DNA of 64,000 nucleotides from contig JAKSZP010008042.1 of assembly GCA_022478985.1 (NCBI GenBank), positions 62,001 through 126,000 of the forward strand. The letters are read 5' to 3'. Below are positions 22,431 to 33,052 of this stretch, piece after piece (position 1 is the stretch's first letter; every line of letters starts with the position of its first letter). A program made the position numbers and the translations under genes. Under the pieces are notes generated by a model, which worked only from the letters and a program-made list of their open reading frames with translations, had not been told where the DNA came from and made no database searches. The stretch is from Massospora cicadina (taxonomy: Eukaryota > Entomophthoromycota > Entomophthoromycetes > Entomophthorales > Entomophthoraceae).

Positions 22431-23990
22431 CTTTGGTTTACCAATCAATTTGCATCCCAGCGTAATTAAAAGTGGTTCTGCGTGATAACTTAGTTGGTTT
22501 AATGGAAAAACAGAAGGATTGGGTGATATATTTGTTTGAAAAATATAAGGAGATTTTTACTGTTGATGACCATGAATTAGGGTGCACTAGGGGGTGGTCC
22601 ATCGATTGGACACTGGGGATCATCCCCATCAGGTTGCAGCTGATCCTCCAATAGAGGGCAGCTGAAGAAGTAGTAACTGAAGAAATTTTGAAGCTGCTGG
22701 AGCAAGGTATGCTTGAACCATTAAAGAGTCCATGGGCTTTTCTCATTCTTATTATTTATAAAAAAGAAGGACGGCAAAATGAGTAGTAATAGACTACCAG
22801 AAGCTTAACAGCATCACAAATAAGGACTCATACCCCTTGCAGCGGATTGATGATGCGCTGGATTGGCTGAGTGGAACCCATTACTTCTCAGCAATGGACT
22901 CAATATTGGGCTAATAGCAAATTGAGTTGCCTGCGGCGGAACATGAGAAATGCGCCATTATCACATCCAAGGGGCTTTTCAAAACAACCCATATGCCTCA
23001 AGGGCTCTTTAACGCCCCAGATACGTTCCAGTGGGCCATGGATACCATTCTCGGTGACCTGAAGCTGTCTTGAATCTATGTGTACCTTGATGACATCAAT
23101 GTATTCTCCCACATGTTTTCTGAGCACCTTACCCATTTGGAGGAGGTAATATGACAGTTGGTTGAGGCCAACATCAAGATTAAGCCCCCAAAATGCCACT
23201 TTTTCAAGGACCAGCTGGAGTACCTTTGGTTTGTAGTAGACCTGACAGGGCTGAAACCTCAACCCGCCAAGGTGGAGGCCATCTGAAAGATGATTACGCC
23301 CACCAGTAAGCGTGATATCCAGTTTTTTTTGGGAATGGTCAGTTACTAATGCCGCTTTATACCTAACTTTAGCTGTTTTAGAGGCCTACTGTTTGAGTTA
23401 CTAAAGAAAAATGTCATGTTCATATGGACGGAATGCTGTCATTACTCCTTTGATACACTTTAGAAGGCGTTGATCAATGCACCAGTGCTACGCCATCTAA
23501 ACTTTGAAAAGGTATTTATTGTACTGAGGGATGCATCCCTTTCCGCTGTTGGGGCAGTTCAGTCCCATAAATATGATTAAGGAGAGGAGCACCCAGTTGC
23601 ATACTGTAGTTGTAGCTTGAACTGTCATGAACGCAATTAAACATGACTGAGTGGGAGTGCTTAGAGGTGATATACACTTATAAGCAATTCAGGGTATATT
23701 TACATAGGGTAAAGTTCAAAGTCATAATGGATAATGCCTCGTTACGCTGGTTGCAGAACCTCAAAGAGCCTGAAGGGCATCTAACCAGATAAACCCTTAA
23801 ACTGCAGGTTTATGATTTTAAGATTCTTCACCAATCTGGAGCCAAACAAAAAATCAGACTGCTTATTGAGATTACCAGCAATTGCAGTTACGGCGGATCT
23901 CAGTGATGTAATGTACAATAAAATGCTCAGTGGCCAATATGATGACAAACCGTCACAAGTGATAAAAGCCTTAAATGAAATGTGAGACAA
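22431..23990 (+). pseudogene. Ele5 reverse transcriptase and RNase H
   Basis: RT begins near 22,470 (LMEKQKDWVIYLFEKYKEIF) and includes EEILKLLEQGMLEPLKSPWA. The catalytic YLDD is intact at about 23,080-23,093 (CVYLDDINVFS in the shifted frame). TSKRDIQFFLGMVSYY (23,300-23,347) marks the connection. RNase H has DASLSAVGAVQSHKYD (23,530-23,577), PVAYCSCSLN and LRWLQNLKEPEGHL (23,740-23,782). Premature stops occur at several places. The domains match the frames of Ele4 and Ele7 closely. Confidence 0.85.
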
Positions 23991-25100
23991 TACCTTCCAG
24001 CGGAATGGGGAGTTTTACAAGAAGATTGGCGATTCTATGGTAAACTTCCAGCAACCCTCAGCATGGCCTGGTATCAATATGAGTGCACATAAGGTAGCGG
24101 ACATGGTGGAGTTTGCAAGACAATGGAATTGTTGTGGCGTTAGTTTTACTGGGAAAGAAGAACTTTGATGTGCTTGAAACTATCTCCTGCTGTCACCAGT
24201 GCAAAGTGGAAAAGCCGTTCTTCCAGAAGACCTCATACTGGTTACAAAACTGCACTTTTCTTGGCATATGATTTCCATTGGTGTCGTTGGCCCTCTGCCA
24301 ACAGGAGCTAGCTGGTCCAAGTATACTTTTGGTTGCAATTGACCACTTGACCAGGATATTGAAGCAAGGCTGATATGAGATTTGGGGGCGGTCACCGTGG
24401 CCAAGTTTGTAATATAATGTATTATCCAGCAACATGGCTCCCCTAAGTTTCTCCTTACTGATACAGAGCTTTATTCAATTCTGACATTATTCCATAGCTG
24501 AACGAGCTTATGGCCATCCACGGGGTTCTAATGACCACCTACCATCCTGAATCTAATGGGATGGTCATGAGAGTTAATGGGACTTTAGTGAACATACATT
24601 GTAAACTGGTAGCGAATTGACCTTCAGACTGGAGTTCCCTCCTATCCGCTGCCTTCTTCACACATAACATCAGCTATCATTCTGCCAAAGGGAAGAGCCC
24701 CTTTCAAATACTGTATGGACAACACCCTGCTCTTCCGGCACTGCTCTCTGCCTGCGTAGAAGATACTGGCAGAATGGACCCACAACGTTACTTGACGACT
24801 CTAGCTGACACACTAATCAAATTGCAAACTGAAGCATACTCATTCTGTTAAGACAAGAGGACAAAGAATCAGACTGCCAATCAGGTACACCGTAGCAGGA
24901 TAGCCCAGTTCAAAGATGGGGAGCTGGTCCTATTCCATGATAAACATAGGTTTGGGCAGAATAAAAATTGGAAAGTATCTGTATTAGTCCTTTTGAAGAC
25001 ATTGAGAAAACAGGTGTCGACGCCTATACTATCAAGGACCCTGCTGGTGGTCAGATTATCAACCAAGTGCACGCGAAGTTCCTCAGAGCGTGTAAGCAAT
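23991..25100 (+). pseudogene. Ele5 integrase
   Basis: The HHCC zinc part is at about 24,090-24,200 (VADMVEFARQWNC..., CHQC). The core follows with VVGPLPTGASW, a first-Asp region mutated around 24,340, DLGAVTVAKFVI and IIQQHGSPKFLLTDTEL (24,420-24,470, second Asp). Then come decayed PYHPESNGMV-type residues (24,540-24,570) and the C-terminal GELVLFHDKHRFG (24,920). No chromodomain is seen, unlike Ele3. The gene ends just before the polypurine tract. Confidence 0.8.
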
Positions 25101-25120
25101 AGGAGCCTTATTGTCCAGTC

Positions 25121-25131
25121 AATGGGGGAAA
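25121..25131 (+). promoter_or_regulatory. Ele5 polypurine tract
   Basis: AATGGGGGAAA directly before the TGTC start of the 3' LTR. This is the normal plus-strand primer position. Confidence 0.75.
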
Positions 25132-25693
25132 TGTCATGATTATGATATGACTGGATGATAAGCCTTAATTTGTTATGGGGAATGGGTAGATTCTATCAAT
25201 CATGATTTTGAATTATGATTATTTGAGCGCTTTAGTATGAGGGGATAAGGGTCATAATGGATGGTATTGGATCACTTCCAAATAAGGTGATTTGGAGATG
25301 TTGATGCACAATGAATAATTGGTAAATCGCCTTGAACTAGGAGATCATGAATTTAATGAATAAAGGCTCTGCTGAAACCAATGATAATATGGCGGGATAA
25401 CTAGTCTAAGAAAAAGGGTTAGTATTGGCCAAAGTCACCAACATATAAAAGAGATGAGAATATTGAAGAGGGTGATTGTTGTGAGGGAAGAAAAGAGCGG
25501 AGCAGAAGGAATCTGCTGTATGATATTACTAAAATAAAATAATGTGTGACTGAAGCGATTGCTTCTTATTTTATTATAATTTTTGCGTTGTTTTGTGGGC
25601 CAAAACCTCCATATTATCCATCCATTGCTCAGTGGGCTTGACCCTGCGCAAAAATCTTATGGTTTATCTCAATGATTACGCCAATTTATAAGA
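25132..25693 (+). repeat. Ele5 3' LTR
   Basis: Begins TGTCATGATTATGATATGAC and ends ...AATTTATAAGA (the last CA is mutated to GA). Followed by the target duplication ATGAT. Confidence 0.9.
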
Positions 25694-26890
25694 ATGATTA
25701 TGTACCAAAACCATAATGATCCAATTCAGGTTATCAAAAAGATAGATGGGATTTGCTGCGACACCTTATTGCACATTGGGGAACTGTATAAGAAGATTGG
25801 AGAAGCTACGCTGAGTTTTCTGAAACCCTCCTCCAGGGCAGCATTTACCTTGGATGCATATAGGAAGGTTGGTCATGGAGGGTTGTGGAAGGCATTGGAG
25901 TTTTTGCGACCATGTTACTATTGGGAAAGTATACACTATGTTGTGCTTGCGACGGTTGCTTGTTTTACCAGTGTCAAGTAGAGAAACCTTTCCACAAGAA
26001 AACTACCTATCAGCTGGTTAAACCCCATTTAACATGGCACACTGTTTCCCTTGATGTGGTGAGCCTTCTGCCGACAGGTAAAAATTGCTCCAACTATATC
26101 CTCATAGCCATAGTTCATTTGACCAGGTAGGTGGAAGCAAGAGCAATCAGGGACTTAGGAGCTTTGACCGTCTCTAAGTTCATTATGGAGTGCATCATAC
26201 AGTGACACGGCTGTCTGAAGTTTATTCTCACGAACAATGAAAAAAAATTTCATGTCACATATCCTTACTAAATTTAACAAGTTTATGGCCATCTGCGGGG
26301 TCTTAACTACACCCTACCACCCTGAATATAATAGATGGTCAAAAGGATCAATGACACCTTATTAAACATTCTCTATAAGCTTGTAAATGATTGGTCCAAT
26401 GACTAGAGTACCCTTCTATCCACCGCCGTCTTTGTGTACAATATTAGCCATCATTTGTCAATGTGAAAAAGTCCCTTACAATTAAGTTTATGGAAGACAT
26501 TCAGCTTTGCTGGCCTTGCTTTATTCCTGTGTGGAGGATACCAGAGGAGTTGAGCCCCAGCGCTATTTGACTAACTTAACTGACATGCTGATTAAACTCC
26601 AAACTGAAGCATATTCCACTATTTTTCTAAGAAGCTTTGGGATCAGGAGGACGACCAAAGTAAATGCAACAGCCTCCCACAGTTCGTGGTAGGTGATCTT
26701 GTCCTGTTCCATGACCAACATGGGTTTGGAATAAGGAACAAGCTCGCCATCATATGAATTGGACCGTTTGATATAATTGAAGAGACTGGTGTTGATGCCT
26801 ACACTATTAAGGAACCTGAGGGTGGTCAGATTATCAACCAAGTACATGTAAAGTTCCTTCAGGCATACATGCAATAGGAGCCTATTGTCC
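25694..26890 (+). pseudogene. Ele4 integrase, broken
   Basis: This continues Ele4 pol after Ele5. The frame 25,694-25,981 holds the pre-integrase part (IMYQNHNDPIQVIKKIDGI, LHIGELYKKIGEATLSFLKP) and the zinc domain. The frame 25,885-26,130 gives the core start with WHTVSLDVVSLLPTGKNCSN, then YILIAIVHLTR. Then come EARAIRDLGALTVSKFIMEC (about 26,130-26,190) and YHPEYNRW-like residues near 26,320. The C-terminus (about 26,690-26,870, FVVGDLVLFHD-like, INQVHVKFLQ) ends shortly before the polypurine tract. Multiple stops. Confidence 0.82.
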
Positions 26891-26894
26891 AGTC

Positions 26895-26905
26895 AAGGGG
26901 GGTAA
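26895..26905 (+). promoter_or_regulatory. Ele4 polypurine tract
   Basis: AAGGGGGGTAA immediately before the TGTTGAG start of the 3' LTR. The same GGGGGGTAA is found in Ele7. Confidence 0.75.
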
Positions 26906-27405
26906 TGTTGAGAATTTGATATGACTGGACAATAAGTCACCTATCTGGCAGATATTTATGAGTCAAGATGAGCCTCAAGATTTGAGCAATAGATTATGTC
27001 ATTGTGAAGAAAATTGATTGATATATAATAATAGGTCAGCGAATTTAGGAAATTCGCCAAAGCCTTGATGATAGAATGAAAACCCTAAAATTGTAGCAAT
27101 TGGGAAATTATTAAGTGGAAGGTTTGAAACCAATGAGGAAGACCAAGGATTAAGATTTAAGCATGAGTTCGAGAAAAGAGAGGTCTTTTTGGAAGAGTAA
27201 GAGAGTAGGAAAAGGTTAACTTAATTAGCCGTTAGTTTATATATTAATAAACTGGTATTGTTTAGGCAATAGCTCCTTATTTAAGTACTTGATTATTATT
27301 ATTTATTGAGGATCAGCGATCATCTTATTTCTTATCCATTGCTCAGTGGGTTTTCACATGTGCAACCAGATCTGCGGAATAAGTCATCACCGTTAAAATT
27401 TAACA
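26906..27405 (+). repeat. Ele4 3' LTR
   Basis: Starts TGTTGAGAATTTGATATGAC and ends ...AAAATTTAACA, followed by GGAGT, the target duplication. It matches 14,809-15,313 over its whole length. Confidence 0.88.
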
Positions 27406-27410
27406 GGAGT

Positions 27411-27840
27411 TAAGGCAATTTACTTGCTGAATACCCTAGCCTTCTCCAGTTAGAGGTCAATCTGCTTCTTTGGGGGGAGCAGTGGGGGTCAGGTACAGTC
27501 ACATTGTTCAGGTTGCCATAATCAACTCAGGGGCGGAGGGAACCATCAGACTTCTCTACAAACAAGTGGGAGGAGCACACCAGCAAAGATTTCTTGAAGG
27601 TTTGATCTTGGAGAGCATGTCATCAACCCAAATGACAAAGGCGGTTTCTTCCCTCAAGGACAAGGGATAAAAAGGGGAGAATACCTTGACGAGGTCAACA
27701 TTCAACTTAAACTTAAAGTCAAACTTGGTGTGCTTAGGGAGTGGTCGAGCCTTAGAGGGATCAAACATGTCACATATCCTTGGATGCACTCAGAAAGGAT
27801 AAATGCTAAGGTTGGGGTGACAGTTGGTTAAATAGAGTCT
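27411..27840 (-). pseudogene. Ele3 reverse transcriptase N-half, broken
   Basis: The minus-strand frame 27,789-27,556 reads FDPSKARPLPKHTKFDFKFK, LNVDLVKVFSPFYPLSLREE and VDDMLSKIFIKPS-like residues. This is the standard chromovirus RT entry (LPPHR.YDH.I.L..G..PP.GP.Y.LS..E). Near 27,430 the phrase ARVFSK leads straight to the Ele4 insertion point and joins NAFNQICVKEG at 14,803. One frameshift occurs near 27,555. Confidence 0.85.
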
Positions 27841-28260
27841 AGGCCTACCTTAGGGGAGGGGCCATCTTCCTGGGAGAGCCATAGTGCTTTCTCCAGACAA
27901 GGGATGGTAACCGTGACTCCTCCAAGGAACTTCGCATGCATAGTAGAGTCCATGAGATTAATGATGATGTTAAATCAAGGCCACCAGCCAATACCCAGAA
28001 TAACAGGGTACAGGAGGTCTTTAATTGAGGAGAAGTTTTCCACACAGTGCCCATCACCTCTAACAAAGGGAACATGTGATAGTATATGGTAGCTTGGGAT
28101 GGTTTGAGACGCCCCACCCTTCACAAACTGACCCACCAAGTAAAGATCCAGGGCCTTCGCCAGCTCTTAACAGATGAAGTTTTCATTAGCGCCAGTATCC
28201 AATATAGTGAGTGTTTGGAAAGCCTTCCCAGCAGATGAGAAGTGGCCATGAACAAGAAGT
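27841..28260 (-). pseudogene. Ele3 aspartic protease
   Basis: The minus strand gives QTLTILDTGANENFIC at about 28,215-28,170, an intact DTGA active site. ALDLYLVGQFVKGGASQT, VPFVRGDGHCVENF and ILGIGWWP follow. The last corresponds to the ILG.PWL block of the flap/second half of gypsy proteases. Order and spacing to RT are as in chromoviruses. Stops are present. Confidence 0.75.
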
Positions 28261-28496
28261 ATGCAGAGGAGGATTTATTTTTTATGGAGCCAAGGGATGA
28301 TAAGATGGCTCCAAAACTAAAGGGCGGAGAGTAGGGGAGAATAGCCTAAGATTTCAACAGCAAATGACTTCACACTGATAGAGAGTTGCCCACAGGATTT
28401 GAACAGAGTAGGATAGCTTAAAGCTCTATGATCAATGGGAGAGAGATCCTTATCGCAGAAAACTACACCAGTAAGGTCTTCTATCAGATCTTTGTT
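28261..28496 (-). pseudogene. Ele3 segment between gag and protease
   Basis: A minus-strand stretch open for about 60 codons from 28,500 (FNKDLIEDLTGVVFCDKDL, then SPIDHRALSYPTLFKSCGQL). I do not recognise a domain. A zinc knuckle is expected near here in chromoviruses but is not visible. The beginning of the stretch is homologous to the fragment at the left window edge. Confidence 0.45.
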
Positions 28497-28745
28497 GAAT
28501 TCAAAGGTCAGGTCCTACAAAGGCTACACATTTATTAATCGTGAGTAGCAACAGCGGAATCTCTTAATAGTACTTCTTCCCTAAGGCAATCTCCCAATGG
28601 TAAACGTTGTTAAGTCTCTGTTCACTTAAAGGAAAGAATCTCTAGTTAACAATAGGTAATCTCTTGATGGAATCAGCGTCATTGAGGCAAATGACTGCTA
28701 AAAATGCAGGCCAATCTCTGCTTAAGGTGCAGGCAATCTCTATAT
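28497..28745 (-). repeat. Ele3 leader repeat with GGCAATCTC words
   Basis: Homologous to 1-335 in opposite orientation. On the plus strand the word (G)CAATCTC recurs near 28,590, 28,710 and 28,735, with close variants (GGAATCTCTTA near 28,554, GTAATCTCTTG near 28,650). The pattern is irregular, at roughly 25-50 bp, and not a clean tandem array. Two copies in the window show that it is part of a dispersed element. Confidence 0.55.
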
Positions 28746-30360
28746 AAGCTAGGCAGGAAACAAGTGACAAAAGATGTATTGGATTGAGTTTAATTTTATT
28801 GGGAAAAATTGTACTAAAAATAGTTCCAGAATAGAATTAAGATTAAAATAAAGGAAGGGGATATTCCAAATGGTGAGAGATAGGAATATACCATGCGCAA
28901 GGAGGAAAGTAGATCTGAGAATGTAAGAGGTAAAGGCAGAGTTTAAGTTCAAGGACAGAGTAGACCAGGCTTCATCTTGGAGAGCTGGACTGAGATAATG
29001 GTAACACAGTTAATTGGTTTCCATTGTCTGCCATTGGGAAGTCAACAGATAGGAAGGTAGAATAGGTGACACAAGGCATAATATGTGGCATGAGGTGATT
29101 ATTGAGGTGGGTATAGTATTTAAACACTAAATATATAATCAGGACTAATATCAGGATAAATAGAAACTTGGCCCAGGAATTCTTCACTATCTTATCGGCC
29201 AGTGGAGCAAGAATGGAGCGATTCATCTCAAATTTGTTTAATTGTGAATTATGCATTATAAACCGTTTTATGCTAGGTAAATTGAGGTTAATAATTTTGG
29301 GCCTTAAACCCAATAAATATTTATTATTAAATTAATGATAAATCTAGGTAAAATTGCCTAATTAAATAATTGTATCATGAGCCCAAGGTTGAGGCTTCAT
29401 AAAAACTAGGGTAAAGCCCAACAATGGCCTAGCTTCTGGAGGTGTCAGTCAAGGTGATTGTTTCTTCAATCATCTTTTCATGGATATCTACCCGTTTCTG
29501 GTTAGGGTCCTCCAAGAGATGTGACTCTGGACAAATTAGAAAGAGCTGTTAAATTGGACCAACTTGGGCATCAGTTTGAATAGGGGCATGGGTTCTAAAA
29601 GGGCAACAGAGGGTCTGTGGTTAGTGTAAAGTGAATGCTCTAAACCAAATGGGTAGACTTATTAACCCCCTCTACTTTTGAGGACAAAAATGAGGCGTAC
29701 TCTGCGGAGCGCGGTGGTGCAGGGCCAGCGGTGAGGAGACCCTCACCTATGGCGGAGGTTTCAGCTCACCTTCCAGTGAGCTCACTGCTGGTGTAGGAAC
29801 TCAGGTACTAGCTATCAAGCTGGACAGGGGCATGCACTTATTTAGAACTAAGAAAGGTTCAAACTCCTAGTCCCTGCCCCTCACCTAGATCACTGAATTA
29901 GGGCATACTCTGGATGAGAGATGGGTAGCTGCTGCTCCTCCCTTCTTGTCATACACTCTTCCCCCATCTACTCCCCAGCCCAAATTCACTCATTTTCACA
30001 ATCAGCTGTTTTTTTATAAAAAAATCAAACAACTTTGTGAAGATTACAGAAAAATCAAGCAACTCCAAACCAATATGCCCATTTCCTGCCTTCAACAGTT
30101 GATTCACCCAGAAGCCAACCTGTATAATAGAAACATAACTAATAAGTTCAATTTGAGCATTAAGTTGAGAAAAAGCGGTTGAAACCAGGTTTGATCTCGA
30201 CATTTCCTTCTGAAATAAAAAACATATTTATTAAAAATTTGGTATTTGACCAGTGAATAGCTTAGAAGGTATATTGAGACTATTGAAATGAAGTTGGCAT
30301 TTAAAATGGAAATATTAAAATTTGAAAAAATTGAATCCTACTATCGCAGTTCAGCTTAGC
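28746..30360 (-). other. Unassigned segment of Ele3 with a membrane-like ORF
   Basis: No known domain is recognised. A 113-codon minus-strand frame (29,313-28,972) contains a strongly hydrophobic run, FLFILILVLIIYLVF, at about residues 51-65. This would be a membrane segment if translated. Another minus frame (30,203-29,949) reads WVNQLLKAGNGHIGLELLDF, which could be gag-like, but nothing firm supports this. A phrase DPNQKRVDIHEKMIEETITL lies near 29,500-29,440. The segment lies between the Ele3 leader and HL-3 and may include a further unrecognised insertion. Confidence 0.35.
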
Positions 30361-30384
30361 AACTTCCTTTCATCCCATCATAAG

Positions 30385-30417
30385 ACCCAACACCCTACCA
30401 TTAGCAGGGTGTTGGGT
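30385..30417. other. Perfect 12-bp hairpin
   Basis: ACCCAACACCCT at 30,385-30,396 and its exact reverse complement AGGGTGTTGGGT at 30,406-30,417, separated by a 9-base loop. It is GC-rich compared with its AT-rich surroundings. It could be a transcript hairpin or a scar of a small element. No run of T follows that would support a terminator. Confidence 0.7.
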
Positions 30418-30419
30418 TA

Positions 30420-31151
30420 ATCTTTAAGTAAAGTTTATACTTGTAGTTTGATTAAATATTTATTAAAAATAGGTTTTATTGAATATTTTAATAAGTGAAC
30501 AATAAATGGTAAACAGTTCCATGGGTTGGCACTTTTCCAACTTCCTTTCCAACAGGGACACTCACAGCACTTTGAACACAGCGGTGCCTTGTGGCTGTGG
30601 CTGCTCCTGTGGGTGCTAACACACAAGAAAAGGAAGCCAGGTCTTTCCTTGGCATACTGGATTCCTGACAGCTAGTTATAAATGGTACTGAGATAGTACA
30701 GAGGGTAATAATAGATGTTCAGGTTGGAGAATTCCATTACAGCTAGGCCCTCAGATGGATAAGTTACAATGGGATCTGAAATATGACTGACGTCAGGTGT
30801 GCCACAATAGGTTCCCTGAGAGTGCACAACAGAGATGGAGTTGTCAAATTCTAAGATCTGAAGTTCAGCGGTACAGTTAGGCTTGACAACGCAGATGCTG
30901 TTGGACAGCATGGATGCAAGGATGGAGTACGTCCCAGCTAAGGAGGGGAGAGTTATCCCATATGACAAGGGTAGCCTAGTTATATCCAGAGACTTGCGGA
31001 GGAGGGCCATTTTCAACTTTTTAGGTGATTATAACCTTGATGCATTTTCTTGTAACATGTGCAAGTACTGTGCTGTATGAAGTCTCCTTGGGCCAAGTGG
31101 ACAAAGTAGTTATAGTCCTCAAAGGTGTCAGGGAGGAAGCCTATTTTGAGC
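30420..31151 (-). other. Unassigned ORFs of Ele3 next to HL-3
   Basis: Three minus-strand frames run head to tail with small shifts: 31,201-31,013, 31,016-30,672 (114 aa) and 30,626-30,435. They include a Cys-containing stretch, STCTCYKKM, and then KPNCTAELQILEFDNSIS. The last frame is Cys-rich (CSKCCECPCW). I recognise no family. The head-to-tail layout suggests one decayed coding region of about 230 codons rather than chance frames. It lies upstream of the protease of Ele3, where gag is expected, but it does not look like gag. Confidence 0.35.
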
Positions 31152-31166
31152 GATTTTAAATTAAAG

Positions 31167-33036
31167 TAACCATTAATTTTCCATCGCCACCTACACCGCA
31201 TCAGTTTTCCATTTTGTCTGCGGATCCACCACCTGCTGCCCCAGTATGGGGCAGCGGTGCTCCACCTGATAGTGTTTTCCGCCCAGCAGGCAAATACATG
31301 CAGAGTGGCTCATCCAGCCCACCTAATGCATCTGGCCAATTTGTCCCTCCAAGGGACTTATTATTACACTTATAATGAGTCCGCCCAACCCACCCCTAGC
31401 CCTACCCCGATCTAATATTCACTTTTGCCTCAACATCGAATATGGACATCTCTTCCCATATGCAAACAAAGTGATAATTGAGCTGACAACGGCAACGTTT
31501 TCACCAGCTGGGTTTATTAACTTCCGCCCTTACAAGGCTATTTTAATATAGGCTTTTCCACTGAAGAAGATGCAGCCACTGAAGCAGCTATGTCATTAAT
31601 TTATAAAAACACACCATTTCCACCACCTGTACACGCCTCCCCAGTGATACCACATTTGCAGTAACCTTTGCATACCTTCCTTCACACCTTCCCCCTCAAA
31701 CACTCTATGAAGAATTGATGACAGGGCTGTCAAAATATGGCACAGACCCCATCCTCCACTTCCTTGTCCCGAGCGGTGCTGAACAGTTAGTGGCACCATG
31801 GGTAATGGTCACCATTACCTCCCACCAGCCAACCATACCCAGCACATCCCACCGCGTGCCTATATCCCATCTGCACAGGATCACTTCTTTTGGAATCACA
31901 CTGATAATGGCCGCACAGTTTGCCCCCTCTGCCATGAGTTGGACCACTCAAAAAGCTTCGTTGGCACAGTTCAAAAAATGTGGAAACCGCCAAGCCCACA
32001 CGTGAGGCCACACAGACAGCATTCAAGTGGGGATTTTGGTTGCCCCTCACCCCCTCCAGATTAACGTTTGAGAAATAAGCAAACCTTTGCAACCAAAACC
32101 CTAGCTGGCCAAATTTCTCACAATATACCCAATCAGGAGAAGTTTTGGACCCAAATAAACCAACCAATTTTTGCCCCAAACCTTACCCAATCACAGCCAC
32201 ATCTCTCCGAATCAATCCTACTCAACCAAAATCTCTGGGACTTATTGGATGAAATAACTGAATCTGGGGAAATTGTCCCACTTCTGGACTTTCTGATTAA
32301 TTTAGAGCCATATTTGCCTTCAGACTTTGATGCCCCATCCCCGCCCAAAAGATATATCCCCAAAAGCACTGCTACCCAATTCTTGAGCGACCATCAACTT
32401 GCTAAGGCTGCAGTGGCCTCTCCTGATAGTCACCATCTCCAAGCAGCCATGACACTCTCAGTTGCTGAATTTAAAGAAGGGCTGCATATAACCGAATTCC
32501 ATGCTGATTTCCCTGAGGTTGCAATAATGGAAATCAAATGATTACATGAAACTGCCACCTCCGCTGTCAAGCATGTGGCTGCACTGGCAGAATTTCCCCC
32601 CACCACACGTATCATCAGAGCCAATATTAAGAATTTCTCCCAGCTTCCCAACGCATGAATACAAGCTGAACACCATTTTGCTGAACTCCTTGAGGCTTTA
32701 CTCCAGGCCCAAGTTGTTAAAAGATCTTGAAAATTATCTTTTTCATCTTGACCCACATCCTGCGGATGCCCCAACCCCCTTGCCTCAGCTTTGATCCGCC
32801 TCTTCAATGGTGAAGATGAAATTAAAAATCCGCCTGACCCCCCTCCCCCTCTGCCATGGTGGTATAAGCGGTTCACTACTGCTACACCTGGTAGGCTATT
32901 TTTCTTTTGTTTTGGTGTCTCAACACACATTTAGGGCTTTTAATTTATGTTTTCAGTTTGCTTATTATGTTTTGTATTGGTAATGTCTGTCCCCAGGTTG
33001 GCTTACCTCAAATAAAATTTAAAATTTAAAATTTAA
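31167..33036 (+). mobile_element. HL-3, ORF1-only LINE-like element, full length
   Basis: A 1.87-kb insertion with flanks GATTTTAAATTAAAG (31,152-31,166) and GATTTATTATTTAAAG (33,037-33,052), a diverged target duplication. The 3' end is GTCTGTCCCCAGGTTGGCTT then ACCTCAAATAAA and an (ATTTAAA)n tail. The LINE at 43,905-49,183 ends in nearly the same way (TGTCCGTCCCATGGTCAGCC, then AATAAATTTAAAAATTT). HL-4 shares both ORF and 3' end. There is no RT, so it would need enzymes from a partner LINE. Confidence 0.82.
31203..32930 (+). pseudogene. HL-3 gag-like ORF with zinc knuckle, broken
   Basis: Order of parts: SADPPPAAPVWGSGAPP and VFRPAGKYMQSGSSSPPNAS (31,215-31,350). Next is EYGHLFPYANKVIIELTTAT (31,440-31,500). 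The frame 31,798-32,064 has FFWNHTDNGRTVCPLCHELD then HSK, a C-x2-C-x4-H knuckle lacking the last Cys. The frame 32,068-32,541 (157 aa, the longest) includes LNQNLWDLLDEITESGEIVP and FLSDHQLAKAAVASPDSHHL. The C-terminus near 32,820-32,890 is PPDPPPPLPWWYKRF. HL-4 has the same parts in the same order. It is likely an RNA-binding ORF1 protein. Confidence 0.72.
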
Positions 33037-33052
33037 GATTTATTATTTAAAG

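Larger units (their letters stand above)
19641..25693 (+). mobile_element. Ele5, complete gypsy LTR retrotransposon (6.05 kb)
   Basis: The best-preserved copy in the window. LTRs are 564 and 562 bp, with a perfect 5-bp target duplication ATGAT at 19,636-19,640 and 25,694-25,698. Primer site, gag with zinc knuckle, protease with DTGAP, RT with YLDD, RNase H, integrase and polypurine tract are all present in order. Many stops and frameshifts remain, so it is not active. It sits between RNase H and integrase of Ele4 and is the innermost layer of the nest. Confidence 0.92.
14809..27405 (+). mobile_element. Ele4, gypsy LTR retrotransposon with nested Ele5 and Ele6
   Basis: LTRs of 505 and 500 bp (14,809-15,313; 26,906-27,405) with flanks GGCGT (14,804-14,808) and GGAGT (27,406-27,410). 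These fit a 5-bp target duplication with one change. It is inserted in the RT of Ele3. Internal order: primer site, gag, protease, [solo LTR Ele6], RT, RNase H, [Ele5], integrase, polypurine tract. Taking out Ele5 and Ele6 leaves about 6.0 kb. It belongs to the same family as Ele5 and Ele7: LTR starts share the word ATATGACTGG, and the proteins are close relatives. Confidence 0.88.

Noticed and set aside
28972..29313. Envelope-like gene or viral glycoprotein remnant because of the hydrophobic segment
   Set aside because: One hydrophobic run in AT-rich DNA is weak evidence, the position is upstream of protease rather than downstream of integrase, and no family resemblance was seen.
30435..30626. 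Small Cys-rich secreted protein
   Set aside because: No signal peptide at its start. The frame continues an upstream broken frame and lies inside a dead retroelement.
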